In this document: piece by piece, positions 50,269 through 63,300 of the stretch
Layout of the letters: each line of letters starts with the position of its first letter
Numbering within the stretch: position 1 is the first letter of the stretch
NCBI RefSeq assembly: GCF_051020985.1
Contig: NC_134999.1
Location: forward strand, 10,664,001-10,728,000
Direction of reading: 5' to 3'
From: Nomia melanderi
Lineage: Eukaryota; Arthropoda; Insecta; Hymenoptera; Halictidae
Length of the DNA stretch: 64,000 nucleotides
The notes under the pieces: model-generated
Database searches by the model: none
Seen by the model: only the letters and a program-made list of their open reading frames with translations
Told to the model about the DNA's origin: nothing
Program-made: the position numbers and the translations under genes

Positions 50269-50397
50269 GTTTCTTTCACGCACTTTTTTCTCTTTACTTT
50301 TCTCGACGCTTCTTTTTTTCTCCTCGTCTTCTTTCCCCCGCCTTTTTTCTTTCTTTTCTTTTCTTCCTTTCTCTTATTTGTTTGTTTTTTCCCTTAG
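50269..50397 (+). other. Long polypyrimidine tract ending in AG
   Basis: About 130 bases, strongly T/C-rich, ending TTTTTTCCCTTAG at 50397. It resembles an extended 3' splice-site tract for a plus-strand exon starting at 50398. It could equally be a CT microsatellite; several similar tracts occur in the window. Confidence 0.5.
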
Positions 50398-50601
50398 CCG
50401 TTCGTCCGTGGCCGCGCCGCTGCCTATGGACACCTACGGCGGCCAGTTTACCGATGTCGAACGCTGCGATCGCGACCACCACCACCATCCACCACCACCG
50501 CCACCATCACTAAAACGTCTCTCCCACTTCACCGCCTTTGTTGGCCGTTTCGGAAATTCTTTTCACTTTCGGAATGTTTCCGGTTTGGGGGGCGGTCACA
50601 G
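50398..50601 (+). other. Candidate plus-strand exon (unrecognised)
   Basis: This is an exon-like segment of 204 nt between a strong acceptor-type sequence (pyrimidine tract, TTAG at 50394-50397) and a fair donor, CACAG|GTAATC (GT at 50602-50603, with T rather than G at +5). The ATG at 50426 opens a frame through to the donor. It reads MDTYGGQFTDVERCDRD, then HHHH and six Pro, and then less protein-like sequence. The frame closes at TAA just inside the donor, as expected if splicing is needed. I do not recognise the protein. It may be the first coding exon of a divergent neighbour, a non-coding RNA exon, or chance. Confidence 0.22.
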
Positions 50602-53153
50602 GTAATCGTTTCGGTTTGTAGTCGAAAGTCTCGTACGTCTTGGGATACTCCGATTCGATCCGGTACTTTGGAGAATTTTTCGGAGTGATGTAAACACAGT
50701 GACTCAGAATGTTTTGCCGTTGTCACCTTTATTTGATGCAATCGTTTGATTACATTCTTTTGATGAAAGTACGTTTTACTTTGCAGCAGATGACCTAATA
50801 TTGTAACCTTTCTTTTGGTAATTATTTTTGTAGTCATGAACACGCGGGGATAGTATTGCAATCATTCGTAACAAATGGAGTAACGTGTATTAAACCGAAG
50901 TGTATCAGAGAAGACCGTTGAAAGTGAGACCGACGAAAACGAGTATAAAATTTGATAACGCTGTTACGTAAAAATGAGTCGGAAATTCCGTCGTAGACGT
51001 GATTCCCGGATCAAAGGGAGAATTGACTCGCGTTCGGTCGGTTCTCATTGATCGGAGCAGCCGGTCAGGTGATAGGAGATTAAAGCAGACGCCGTTGAAA
51101 GGCGGCGGGCCGGATAAGAGATCGGGAACGTTCGGAGGATCGCCGCTCGGTTTTATTAGGACTCGGCCGGTTCGCCTCGGCCGTGCGGAGAGGAGAGATA
51201 GACCGCGCCAGATTATTCCGTATTTTCTTGTATAATACGGCCAGCTAAATAAGGAGTTTCCAGGCGACCGGATCGGAGAGCGTGGCGCGCACCGCCAGCC
51301 AATCAGCCGCGGCCCGATCGGGATCGGGGAATTTAATGCCGGTAATGATCGCGGCCACGGCATGCCGGTTACCGCGAGTAAGACCTAGTGCGTAATTGTA
51401 AGTGCGAGAACCGAGTCCAGTTGTTAACACTTTGCGGAGGTGAACACGCGGTACGTAATCCTGTTTCCGATCCCCATGGCAACATCGCCGACCGTGCCCA
51501 GCACCAATTATGAGCTCGCCATAATCGTTGCCGGGAATTGACGATGTACCGATACTCGCTTCTTTGGCTGATCTAATTGTGAACACTCGGGTCGTGTGTA
51601 AGCCGGCCAGCGAGCAAATTCTCGGGAATTTTCTAGATAATTGCCGGTAATTATAAAGTTACCGGTCGAACATTATAAGGTATCGAAAGGCACAATTTTT
51701 TTCAAGACCGGTCGCGGTGCCAGCGCAAATTACGAAGCACCGGTTCCGATTTAATGCGATGATTTTCTTCGACTCGCGCTCGCGACAATTCCCAAGTGCA
51801 CCCGAGTCTCGAAATGGTTTGTTCCAAATTCTCGGCGAATCGATCGGACACGGGGACATTGGTTCGTATGGTAGCTCGCCATTCGGCTGTGTGTTGCGCG
51901 GATGATAGATACGCGTGCAACGGACGCGGCGGAATGTCCGCGGTTTATTAATTAAGTGTTATTTCGCGCGGCGACGGAGTCCAGTGCACGGCAATATTTT
52001 ACCGTGGCCGGATGGCGGAACCATTCCAGGTGCGTCGCGATAAATAAACTCCGCCGGAGAGCGAAAGAAGGCAAGGAGCTCGGTAATTCAAGCGACGGAA
52101 ACACTTTCAAAGGAAATGCACACCGTCGCGGGGAGATTTACGGAGATGATAAAGCGTCGCTGTATACGCCAGGATCGTTTTTATTGCCGCTGCGAGAGTA
52201 GCAAAACGTTTGATCTGCTGCGTCAGTCTGCGAGACGATCGTGTACCCGCGACACTGAATGTGCCGCTCCGCGGGATTGTTCGAGTGCTTTCCTATTCTT
52301 TGTTCGGCGAAGGAAACTCTCGAACGAGTTCCGATTTCGCGAAAGGAAATTTCGAAACTATGAAGCCTTCCGCGAATCAATTGCGCTTTGTTATTTAGAA
52401 ATAGGACTCGCGCAACTTCGGACTTGACAAACGCCTTCAAACTCTACATTTCCTTTCAAACCATATGATACATCTTCAATCTAGAAACTGTTCTGCTTTT
52501 TCACAAACTCCGAAACACATTCAAATTTACCCATCTATCCTGTCCAATACCATCAAATCTCAATTCTTTTAAACTATCTCCAACCATGGAACTCCAGCTC
52601 GAACTCAGCCCAATATTCTCTAACACCGAAACACTTTGAATCACTTTCCGTCAGCAGCTTCAATTCAATCTATGCTACCTTTCGCTCTCATTTCCAGTTC
52701 CTCCAGCAACGTTCCAATATCCCAAACCCCGCGGACAGGGTGTCCGCAAGCAACGGTCGACCCGACGCGTCCGCCGTATTGGTTTTTCGCGCACAGTCAT
52801 CCCGATCTACCTGTCACGTTCCCTAAAGAGAAGCTCGCGGCTCTCCCTGGTCCTCGCGTTTTCGAGTGTGGATCTAACGGCCGTGACGCATACTGGTCCC
52901 GCTGTATGCATATCGTCGCGCAGCCTATAAATCTCTCCTCGGCCCATAAACAAAGCTTTTGATGCAAAAGGTCGTTGCAGCATGTGCGTGACGAGCTCGC
53001 CGGTTCGCTCTCGCGCGAGATACCGGGGGTGCGGGGGCGAGCGGTGAGGGAGACGGGGTTGGCAGAGGAAAGGTGGAGGAAGGGGTGAGCGAGCGCGAAT
53101 GGAGTCGAGAAACACGGAACGCGGGAGGCGGACGATGTGCGAGTTTCGGGATG

Positions 53154-53210
53154 CAGAGAGACAGAGACAGAGAGAGAGAGAGAGAGAAAGAGTGAGAGAG
53201 AAGAGGGAAG
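53154..53210. repeat. GA microsatellite
   Basis: An imperfect (GA)n run with CAGAGA and AAGAG interruptions, within a purine-rich stretch that continues to about 53270. Its complement produces the Leu/Ser-rich minus-strand frame around 52.8-53.7 kb, which is not a gene. Confidence 0.85.
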
Positions 53211-55468
53211 GGGGCGAAGAGAGTAGGGGGTTACAGAGAGTAAAGAGAGAAAGAGGGAGACAGGGAAGGAACAGAGTTGCTGACGCTGTTGCTGAACCCC
53301 GCTGAAAGCTCTGACGGCTGAATTTAACGCCAGGGCCATCAAGGCAGCGTGTAACAGGCAGCCTTTACGCCAGGAGAAACGTGGCCAGTTTTCCCGGCGC
53401 GCTCTTTCGCTTCTCGATTCCCTCTCGCTCTCATATTTCCCGGCAGAAACCCGGCCCCAGAGTCCCGAGGCGGAGAAGTGCTTTCGTTCCGCGAGCCTTG
53501 CCACCCGGTTCTCGATGACGATCACGCGCGCGGGAGAGGGAACCGCGCGTCGAACAGCGGCTGCGGTTCGAACCGCGTTCCCGCCGTAGCGTTTGATGTT
53601 GCCATCGACGTCGTGTAAAACGCTTCTGACTGGAAAATGTAAGTAAGTAAATAAGTAAGTGAATAAACGAGCGGGAGAGAAGACGCGCATCGAAAAGCAA
53701 AGGCGCGCCGTCGATGAATGGGGTTTTACTACTCGCATGTCTTCGCGGCGGATCCGTGCGCCGTGTTTTTATCGGTTTTCCCTCGCCAGTAGGTAGCTGC
53801 CGCGGTTTACGCTTCCTGGCTTTCGACTACTGTCCTCGCGAAGCTGCCGAGGCAACAGCAGCGAGTGACTCGTTGCCCGGTGCGGAATCGTTCGCGACGC
53901 TAATGAGCATCGCGTGATAAAACTGGTCACAGGTGAGCGCATCGGGGATTTCCCTGCGCTCGCTCGCTCGCGCTGCAGCCCACTTCTGGACGCGGACACT
54001 TTGTTCCCCCCGCCGGGTTCCGTGCCGCGCGGCACGCCGTGTTGGCGGAATTTTATTTTCCCCGGGATACGCCGATCGCAGCTCGGATTTAATAGGTGAT
54101 CGTAAATTCTCGTCCGAGGGACCGGCACAAATTATCCCCTCGGAAACAAATTGCTCGAAGACGACAGTTCCTCGAGAGACATTTTTCCGTGGTTTCTTTT
54201 TTGTTTTTCTATGTTTCTGTCGGTTTTATTTCTCTTCCTGGTTTCATTCGTAGGTTTTAGCGTTCTTCGATCGTGACTCGCGGGAGTGGAATAAGTGTCG
54301 GGAATCGTGTGACGACTGATCGCAATTGCGCTCAGACTGGGGACAGAAATATGAGGGCCACCGACGGTCGCGCCGTACACTTATGTCTATAAACAGTAAA
54401 CTGCAGGAGGGTGAGTGCATCACGCTATACCGGAAATTGCCGGGTAGTGTCGACTTCCGCAGCCAATGAAGATGGCGAATCGAAGAGATAATAGGAATCT
54501 CGATTCGAATGGAAAACCGTGGTGATCTTGCTAGGATGTAAAATGTAATGATAAAATTTTCATGAATATTTATTGCAGAATGTATATTACGTAATTTATT
54601 GTTTGTTACAGATTTCACGTTTGATTTGAAGGAAACTTTATCATAAAAAAATTCAACTGCGATAAGAATAAAGACACATAGTCATTCTTTTCTTACTATT
54701 TCTTTCTCTTTATATTCGTCGAATTTTTCTGCGTTGTTGTTATATCTATCATTTGTTTAATAACTAGGATTAAATTTCTTGCGAACGAATAATCGAAAGG
54801 AAAATTCCTTAACTGAAAAAATGGATCGTTTAAAAATCATCGGCACGCGGCCCGATCCCGCGGAGTCGTGCATAGAAACGGTGCATTAATCGGCGCAGCG
54901 ATGCGAGTCTGATTACGAGTAACGAAGCGAAAATGGGAACCCCTAATTGTTTAGCGATTCCCGTGAAGGAACCCTCGACGGGGATATCTACAATTATCCG
55001 TAACTGCGCCAGGGATCGTAACAGTCTTGCAACAACACGCCAAGACCCCGCGTGTATTTCTAACGGCGGGCCGCGCAGGTTTAATTGAATTATCGTGTAC
55101 GTATGCAGCCTGCCGCCCATTGAACCCGGAATATTCCATTAGAATCTGAATACTGTTGCTGAGACCGATGGATTCGGCCGTCCTGAAATTGATATGGTCC
55201 TGAGAACGTACCTCGCGACAATAGGAGACCGTCTCGCGATTTCCAACCCTAAAACATAACCCTCGATCAGTTTTTCTAATTTCTCACCAAGGATTCTGTG
55301 TTACAGTAAAAGTTACGAAAAAATGACACTTGTGACTAAAAAGGGAGAGATATTTATCGCATAATTAATTTCTTTGAAGTTAAACACAAAAGTTAAACAC
55401 AGTGGAATAAAGCAAAATTTGCAAAATTTAGTTTCATTACGATATGTAGCACCGAGGGGAAGCAATCG

Positions 55469-55906
55469 ATGAAAAATGGATTTAAAAGTGAAGTAATAAT
55501 AAATGGACCACTATGGAAACGTCACGGCAGTATCGCACGGTTCAAACTCGATTGGAAATCCGTGAAAGAGCTGCTAATCGAAGCTCGCAATGACTCAACG
55601 GCCACTCGTTCGGGCACATTCGGCCGTTTTAGTCGATTTTCGGGGGTAGTACTCGAGGCGAGCGATCGAAAGGCAACGGTAGGCGTTTACAGACGTAATC
55701 TGCAGCGGCCAGAAAGAGGGACAGGGGTGCGTCGATCGAGTGGTTTGACAGTAGGGTGGTTTACCGTGGATATATATATTTCTAATACTATTAGCCGGTG
55801 TTCCGTTACACAACGACAGATGGACGAGCGGATATATCCTGGCCCGTTTGGATTTCGATGTTCTGGGGGGTGCAGCTGCGTGTGTTTGTGCCCTGACATC
55901 AATTGA
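55469..55906 (+). other. Unassigned 145-codon open frame
   Basis: Starts with ATG at 55469 and ends with TGA. The first half (MKNGFKSEVIINGPLWKRHG and on) has a balanced, protein-like composition. The second half is Arg/Ser/Gly-rich and ends Cys-rich. There is no recognised domain, signal peptide or membrane segment. In 64 kb of GC-moderate DNA, one or a few frames of this length are expected by chance, so it is recorded only because it starts with ATG and reads plausibly. Confidence 0.15.
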
Positions 55907-56400
55907 TAGTTTTTGGTGAACAGGGGCGAGAAAGACGGACACTTTCAATGGAGAGGTTCCGCGTTTTGTTCGATGTTTGAGTTTAATGGGAAACGGTGTT
56001 CGATCCTGTTTCCTCTTGGTTTTCTTTTAATCGGAGCGTTCCGGCGGGAAATTGAAGCTTCTGCGAGGGTGGTCAAAAAATAAGGCGACTTTTGATTTAT
56101 TGGTAAGTGGAACACATAATATTTACCCTCGAAGTTTTACACATCTACCACATTAGTATGCAATATTATATAACATATTAATTGCAGGAAAGAATAATAT
56201 TTTAAACCCTCGTATTCCTTATCACCCTATATCAAGATTCAACAAATGAATTTTAAACTTCTCGTGTGCCCTTTAGTAATACTGTTAAAATTAAGGATGC
56301 ATAATAGTCTACATCTGAATCAGATCCACTAACTCCACCAGTACACAAAATTCCAAATTTCTCTTCACATCATTAAAAGGACTATCAAACACAAAGCCAT

Positions 56401-57368
56401 CGTCGACCCCAATCGATAGCCACGTCACACCGAAGAGTACCAGCAGCATCCTCTCGACGCGCGAGAGACAAAGTGGAGCCGGTCGACGACTGCCGCCGCG
56501 GTCGCATTAAAAGAATATCTCGAGCCGCGAAAGCGCTCGGTAACTGATAGCAGAATCGTACTGTGGTCGCGGGGGTGTGGGTTCGATCCGTCCATAACCG
56601 ATCCGTGTGTGTCGAGAGGACAACACAGACAAGACGCGAAGCAACCCCAGTCGCGCGCGCGAGCGCGGATCATCGAGCCGGGGAATTCGAAAATCGCGAG
56701 CGGAGGCGCCTCGCAGACGGCGTTTTTGTTCGACCGTTCGGTTCGTTCGTTTGTTTGTTTGTTCCGGGCGTTTCGCCGGTTCGGCACTCGACTCCTCACC
56801 TCCCTGCACCCTGCTTTTTCACTTTTTCATCCACGTACCGGCGCGATTCGCCATCTTTCGCCGGCCACCTAGATCGATTCGCGCTGAAATTTACGCGCTC
56901 GAAGCTCGACGGAGCAACGTCGAGAATTTTCACTGACTTCCACTCTTCCGCCCCTTATGTCGAGTTCGTCTCCAGCCTCCCGCCGTCCATCCCCTCGTCG
57001 ACATCTAACGATCGTGTCGGGGAATGTCCTCCTCCGATCGTTTCATCCGATTGTCGCAACCCCTGCTCGCCGGAACAGCTAATTGGTTTGTCGCTGCTCT
57101 CGCGGTGTTCGCCTTCGCCGATGCGTTTTATTGAACCTCATGCGCCCTCTCTTCTTCTTCCCTTCGTAGTTGGATCGTTTCCCTGTTGCCCTGCACCTTC
57201 GACCGCTGACTGACATCCGTTTGACAGTGCTCCGGAGGGAGCACGGGATGAGCGGCGAGACGCGGCACTGCGAACGGAACCCGTTCACGTGTCCGCGTGT
57301 CGCTATTCCGGGAATGTGGGAATCGCCGCGGCTGCGTTTCAGTTCATGTTACCTCAGTTTCTTCGCTG
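56401..57368 (+). other. CpG-rich region with candidate plus-strand leader exon
   Basis: GC- and CpG-rich DNA that ends at a near-consensus donor, TTCGCTG|GTAAGTAA (GT at 57369-57370). An ATG at 57248 opens a frame (MSGETRHCERNPF...) that runs through the donor and stops soon after, as a first coding exon or leader exon would. No matching acceptor or further coding exon is recognised to 64 kb. A CpG-rich block followed by a strong donor and then AT-rich DNA is a typical first-exon layout in these genomes, but this is inference only. Confidence 0.25.
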
Positions 57369-57370
57369 GT

Positions 57371-60300
57371 AAGTAATACTCGGCCCGCCGGTGTACGATT
57401 ACGGTCTTTGTCACCGGCGAACCTGTCCGCGAAATCCGGCCGCGACCCGTCTGCGGTGCCCGATTAACGAGTGCTCTCATTTTCCTTCGTTTTGTATTTT
57501 TCTGCCAATCGCTAGCGGATGGTACCACCTGGCTTGGTAGTTATTTGATAAATTTCGAGTGAACTTATATCGTTGCTAATTTGAGCTTCAGGTGTGTATA
57601 TATTTTGGGTACTTCGTTTCGATATTGTTTATGCAAACGTTAATATTGCAGTAATAACTCTTATTTGTTATATTGGAGGAATCAAGTGCAATTTAGATGG
57701 GCGTAATATTTATAATACGGTCAACGAGTCTAGTTAATGAAAAGAAAGAAAGAAAACAATTAAAAGGAGAAGAAAACTTCAACAGAAAAGCAACAATGTA
57801 TCTATTTAAATCTATTAATATTTGCATCTTATAATATCCTCACTTTTATAGTCTTCAAGTATAGCAACATTCCCAGCCCACTCGTATAACCTTTAAGAAT
57901 CATCGTTCGAACGGGTCTAGTGACGCGTTTTCTACGAACCGAGATAGATTCCAACCGTACCGAAACTCGGAATAATCGTTAAGGATGGAGTTGCTTAGCT
58001 CGTGATTCGAACGACAAATTAATTCGTCCTCGGGGCAATAAATATGGAATCGCGGAACGTAACCATAAAGTTTCTAATTGCCCGCGGCTATACCGTAGGA
58101 CGGGAATCGATCGCCCAGGCGATCGTGCTCGCAGGATTTTCCTGTTGTCGCGAAACATCCAGCCGCGTCATTATCCCGTTTAATAATTAATCGGCCGCGT
58201 CCGCACCGCTCCTCCACGCGGATGATATTATTTCTTTGTCCCCCGTGGGGGACGTAGTTTGCCGCGAACGAGACGCGACGCCGATGGGAGAGACAGGGTT
58301 TCGCCCATGCTAAATAATCCGTTCCTTCCCTTGCATCGGTGATCAGCCTGCAAATAAACGTCGATCCACGATTTCATTTCGCTACGCGGCTGCGCTCGCC
58401 GCGGACGTTTAATTATGAAACGGACAGCGTTCCCGGGACACTTTTGCGCCCCTACGAGTCCCCACGATCTTTATTTTCCAGCTGAAGTTACGACTCTGAG
58501 CGTATTTCAATTTCACGAGGGCAATATTGAGTAACGTTGATAGAGGAGCAAGCGGAATTGAAAATATTCTGGGTCTAAGGAAATGTTTTCTAGCTTCTAG
58601 AGGCTTCTGCGTACCTCGATGATTGCTGTACGAATTTTCTGCGGGATTTTAATAGATATTCTTAATAAATGGATTTTCCTTTGCTTTCTTATCTTGTTTT
58701 TTTTGCGATAACAACCAAATTTTTATTCAATAGTAGGGCAAATTTGAATTGATTTGAATGTCTAGTTTAAGATACTACATGTTAGCGAGTTAGGGTGATA
58801 TTGGCTATTCTTGGAACTATTAATTCACTGCTTCGTTTTTAGAACAACTCGCAAGGTAATTAAAACATTTTCAGGTCTATAGAAAACATGATTACTTTAG
58901 CACGAGTTGGGAATCTTTTACAGTATAATCGAGTGTTTTAATAATTTACGCGCTATTGTATATAGATGCATCGCCGTGAGTCTAACTGCGAGCTACGTAG
59001 TCTCTCGAGTTACGTTAATGCTCACGATCAATTTCACTTCCAACGCATACACGGCTCCCTTCCTTCGGAACCTCGCCGCTTAATCGATACGACGCCTTCA
59101 GGCACTCCAACAGCCTAACCGCGCTACTATTCCAAGACCTCGTTGCTCTAGGAATAGACGAAAGTCCGGTTTCACGAATGATCCATCCTGTTCATTTGCT
59201 ATATTAATTATCTTGCTTCAATTGTCAAACAAAGTCGCTATCTGAAAAAATCCTCCAAACATTCCCGCATAGACTATAAGGCTCTACTTCTGCAAATCCC
59301 CTGTGAAAAAGTTACAGTATAGTAGAACCTTCTATATCAATAACCAATTTTCCTAAATAAAATGTCATTAACTTAAACAGTCTATAAAACACCATTGTTC
59401 ATGTTACTCATTACAACTAAGTCACATGGATTTTGTTATTCTCTGTCAAAATATAATTAAACAAAGATTATATACAAAAAGAAATTTCGTTAATAGAACG
59501 TTCTTAAAATAATATATTCAGATATTAATATATTTACATAGAGGAGTCTATACTTTCTTTACCTTATAATCTATAAGAACATAAGGCCCAATGTTGGGAC
59601 TTAATGTACTCCGAAAATTCTTAAGTTTACCAATAATTCTCTGATCCGTTTTCCAACGTTCCCGGATACGACGAGCTCAGTGGCCCGAACTAGACCGAGC
59701 GTGGTACTCTCTAGGGAGGGTAAGAAACAACGATGGTTAATTAATGGATCGGCACGCGAGGAGGGCCCAATGGGCAGGCTGTCGTGTCTCGGTTCCAGCT
59801 CCCGGTGACGTGAAAACGCGCCTCTTCCCTTCACCCTCTGTCACCCCGACGAACATGCGGCTCCTCTCGCTTTCTCGACTTGCCTGCCCACCCCCTCTTT
59901 CCCTGCGGGCCCGAATCTCGCGGAGGAGGCCGAAAGGCCTCCCCCACCCCCTCCTCCTATTGTCGGGCTGTTTTGTCCCGTCAGTCCCGGCCGCGCAATG
60001 CGATATCTATGGGTTTCTTTTGGGGCCTGTGCCGAAGCCGCCATTATACCGGCGGCCCTAACCCCTCTCCGCGGCCTCCGGAGCCCGTAGGCCCCATTTA
60101 GCGATGGGCATTCAATGCGTTGCGTCTCGCGCGCGCGAGCGACCGAGCCTTCCAACGAAAGTGTGGGATATGAATTTCTAATTTGTAGCCAGAGTTTTCG
60201 GCTTGTTTTCATTATTGTGGGGACAATGAAACTCAAGTGGGTCTCGAGCATTTAAGTGAAAAATTTGTTAGGAAAATATGCGATTTCTAAATCAGGATTT

Positions 60301-63300
60301 GCCTATATTATTAGCTTTAAAAGTTGCAACTGTCGGATATAAATTGATTATCTTAATTTTATTACTTAACACAGAATATTAACCGTAACTTTCTTCCTCG
60401 TTGTCGAAAATGATATTTCAATTTTGACGATCAATTTTGTATTTAAGGAACCGTCACTAACGTATTCATGAAATTTTATATTTTTGTATTAGGCAGATCA
60501 CACGGCAACATAACTACAGAAATGTATGACAATGTGGTTTGAAATTTACGGGAGCTGGCCTGATAAGAATACGCTTCCGCGTTAAGCGATGACAGTCACT
60601 GGTCTGCAAAGCGGTATGCGAGGAACACGATGACGTCGGGTTATAGCAACGTCGAGGAAAGTTTACGTAAACTTTAGTAAACAATCTATGTGACCTTTCA
60701 AGTTCCAGCTATTTTCTTGTCGCATGAATTATTCGCCTATCGCAGACGGGTAGAAGCGCGGAGCCGATGTCTCTGCGGAGACCTGTGTTCCCTGAATATT
60801 AAATGTTGTCTGTAGAACTTGTTGCGGGTCGAGTATAGATAATACGCAAGATGGATGTACGATGTTGTGCGGACGGAGGTGTTCGGTAGTTACATAATAA
60901 ACAGTCTAAGGATTTTATGCGGTTACCAATGTTCAATAAATTATAAGAATTAGCATGAACGTTCTCGGTATAACCGTAAGACTCCGCGATAGCGACCCAA
61001 GAATACCGTGGGACGGAAGATAAAGACGAATACTCTGTACTGTATGACACTTTATGGTATAAGACTCTAGGCAAAGTAGTAACGCATCATCATAATCTCA
61101 CTAATGAATAAATCTGTTTACGTGCTTTTATGCAGATACGGTAGTTCAGTTGCTAATTTAGAACAATAACACGTCGTTTAAGTTAAGAACATATCATTCT
61201 ACTGATCAAATCATCTTATCCAAGCATCAAAGCGTCCGGCAAGCATCTTCTAAAGCTACCCCTACCATAAGCTACCACAAGTGTACCTCACCAGCATTAG
61301 CAGCCACAAAATAAACAAACTAGTTGATCCAAGAGCAAGGTTACCCAGTTCATCTAAAAGATCGAGGGCCAACCGGGTTGCTCGAGTCCATCGCTACTGG
61401 TAGCAGGGAGCCGCGGACACAGACGTAAAGTGCAGTTCACAAGGAACGTCAGTCGGGCCGGGACAAGTCGACGCGCAGCTCCCCGGATCGGTCTACTGGT
61501 CTCTTTCTACCCTTTCACTGGGAAACGTGTGCGCCTCGTGGCCCGCGGAGGACCGGTGCCCTCACAGTTTACCTCTAGTTTCGCCTATTCACGGCGGCGC
61601 GCACGTCGAAAGGGATGAAAGGCCACGGTAACCGACAAGAACCGCCGACGAGAGAGGTCCACCTCCGGGTCCTGTTCGGGGCGACAGAAAGGGACCGGCG
61701 GGCCCTGTGTATCGCCTCGGCCCCCTCGCCCCGGCACCGCTGCCACGTCCTCTTCTAGCTCTTTAAGCAGCCTAATTATTGCCCTATCGACATAGATGTC
61801 TTGGATCGGATTACGCCGACAGACCGGGGCCAACCGACGGTGGAGAGAGGGATCACTTCGCTCGCTTGCTCGCGCGCGCAACGATCCCCGACATGTTCGG
61901 GTTCTCCTTTTTTTCTGCCTGGGGGACTACCGGGTGCCGGTGATTAATCTTTGTGGGGTGAACGCCGCGCGGGAACTTTCTTTGTCCGCCTTGGACCGGT
62001 ACTGCTCCACTTTCGGGAAATCCGGCGGACGGCGATGGAAATGGCGTTGCTGGCTTATTTCAGGATATTGGTGCATATGTGCACGCTGATTTTAATTTTA
62101 TGCTTGATAATCGCTTTTGTGAGTACCATTACGATTTTTTATGGTCGTAAATGTTTTCGTTTTCGAGTTAGTTGAATATTCTTAAAGGAAGCACGGGTGA
62201 ATCAACTTTAATGAAGTTAAAGTTAATATTTATTGAAGACCTGGAATATAAACATTTGTTTTGAAATATAGCTTGCATTCGGTGAGTGTTTCAGTATTCA
62301 TGATTGTGAGTACGCTAAGTATCGAACTTCAGGCTCATTGCATGTTCATGTTAACTTCGCTGAAGCGTTCCTTTAATAAGTATTCAAGTCTTCAGATTCA
62401 AATCGTTCGGAATGTTCCCCAATTTCTCATGATATTCTCAATCTGCTCCAAAAGTAGCCTTAACTACGTTATCGCCGTGTAACTATAGAGCAGCGTGCGT
62501 CAGTGTTTATGGGATGCGGCGCAGGTAAAGTTGAGCCAACGCTGGGGTAACTAATAAAAAATTACTGTCCCACGGGGGGAAATCGCTAGGAAAGATTGGC
62601 CGACGGTTGTATAGCGAACGAAACGGATTCGCCGACCCAGTTTCGGAACTCAGTCAACACACTTTTAGGCCAGCCGAAGTTCAATTCTATGCCTAACGAT
62701 TCGCGCGTTTTCGCGGAGTTTCGATCGTTCGCGAATGAATACGTAAAAACGTTCCGGAACTGTAGGCTGGCATCGCAGGTGTTGCGGGGGAAGACGAAAC
62801 CAGGCTCAGAAACTTTTTCACGATCCTCTTGGGAAGTTTCAGTGGTCTAAGCTAACAAATTGGAACGGGTCTATAGATAGAAATGGGACGGAATCTCTAG
62901 GATTTCATCCTGAAACTTTAGTTGTCTCGATTTATTCCTTTGACGTGTGGGAAATTCATCTTTCTTCGCTATCTTTATAATCGTGTCATCTTTATTATAT
63001 TATGTTCAACATATTACCGTCTTAAAGAAGTACGAAAGGAACGATAACAGTAACATTTTCTGTTCATAAAAAAACAAGTGGCTCGAAACGCTTCGCACGA
63101 TAGGCAAGTTTGCTAAATCAAATATTAAAGCTTCAGTATTCTATCAAATCGTCAATCTTGAGAGGTTTCAAACAAGAAAAGAACACTGTTCGTCTGGATT
63201 GTATTTGATATCTGAAAAGCCTTGAATCTTCTGACTTCGATATACATCGAGCATAGCAGGCAAGACAGAAGTCTTGCGATGACGATACACGAATAACAAA

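Larger units (their letters stand above)
50602..56400. other. Upstream non-coding region, second part
   Basis: No gene is recognised. The 50.6-50.9 and 54.5-54.8 kb parts are AT-rich; the 51.0-52.4 and 52.7-54.2 kb parts are CpG-rich. The long minus-strand open frame at 52797-53738 comes from a CT-rich repeat (Leu/Ser runs) and lacks any domain. A plus-strand frame at 55469-55906 is listed separately. A CCAAT-like and Pho/YY1-like pair lies at 54464-54478. Confidence 0.6.

Noticed and set aside
52797..53738. 313-codon minus-strand open frame
   Set aside because: Its Leu/Ser/Phe runs come from the complement of the GA repeat at 53.15-53.27 kb. No domain is visible and the composition follows the DNA repeat.
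56563..57213. 216-codon plus-strand open frame
   Set aside because: GC- and CpG-rich DNA with open frames in several phases; no recognisable protein. The splice donor downstream is reported instead.
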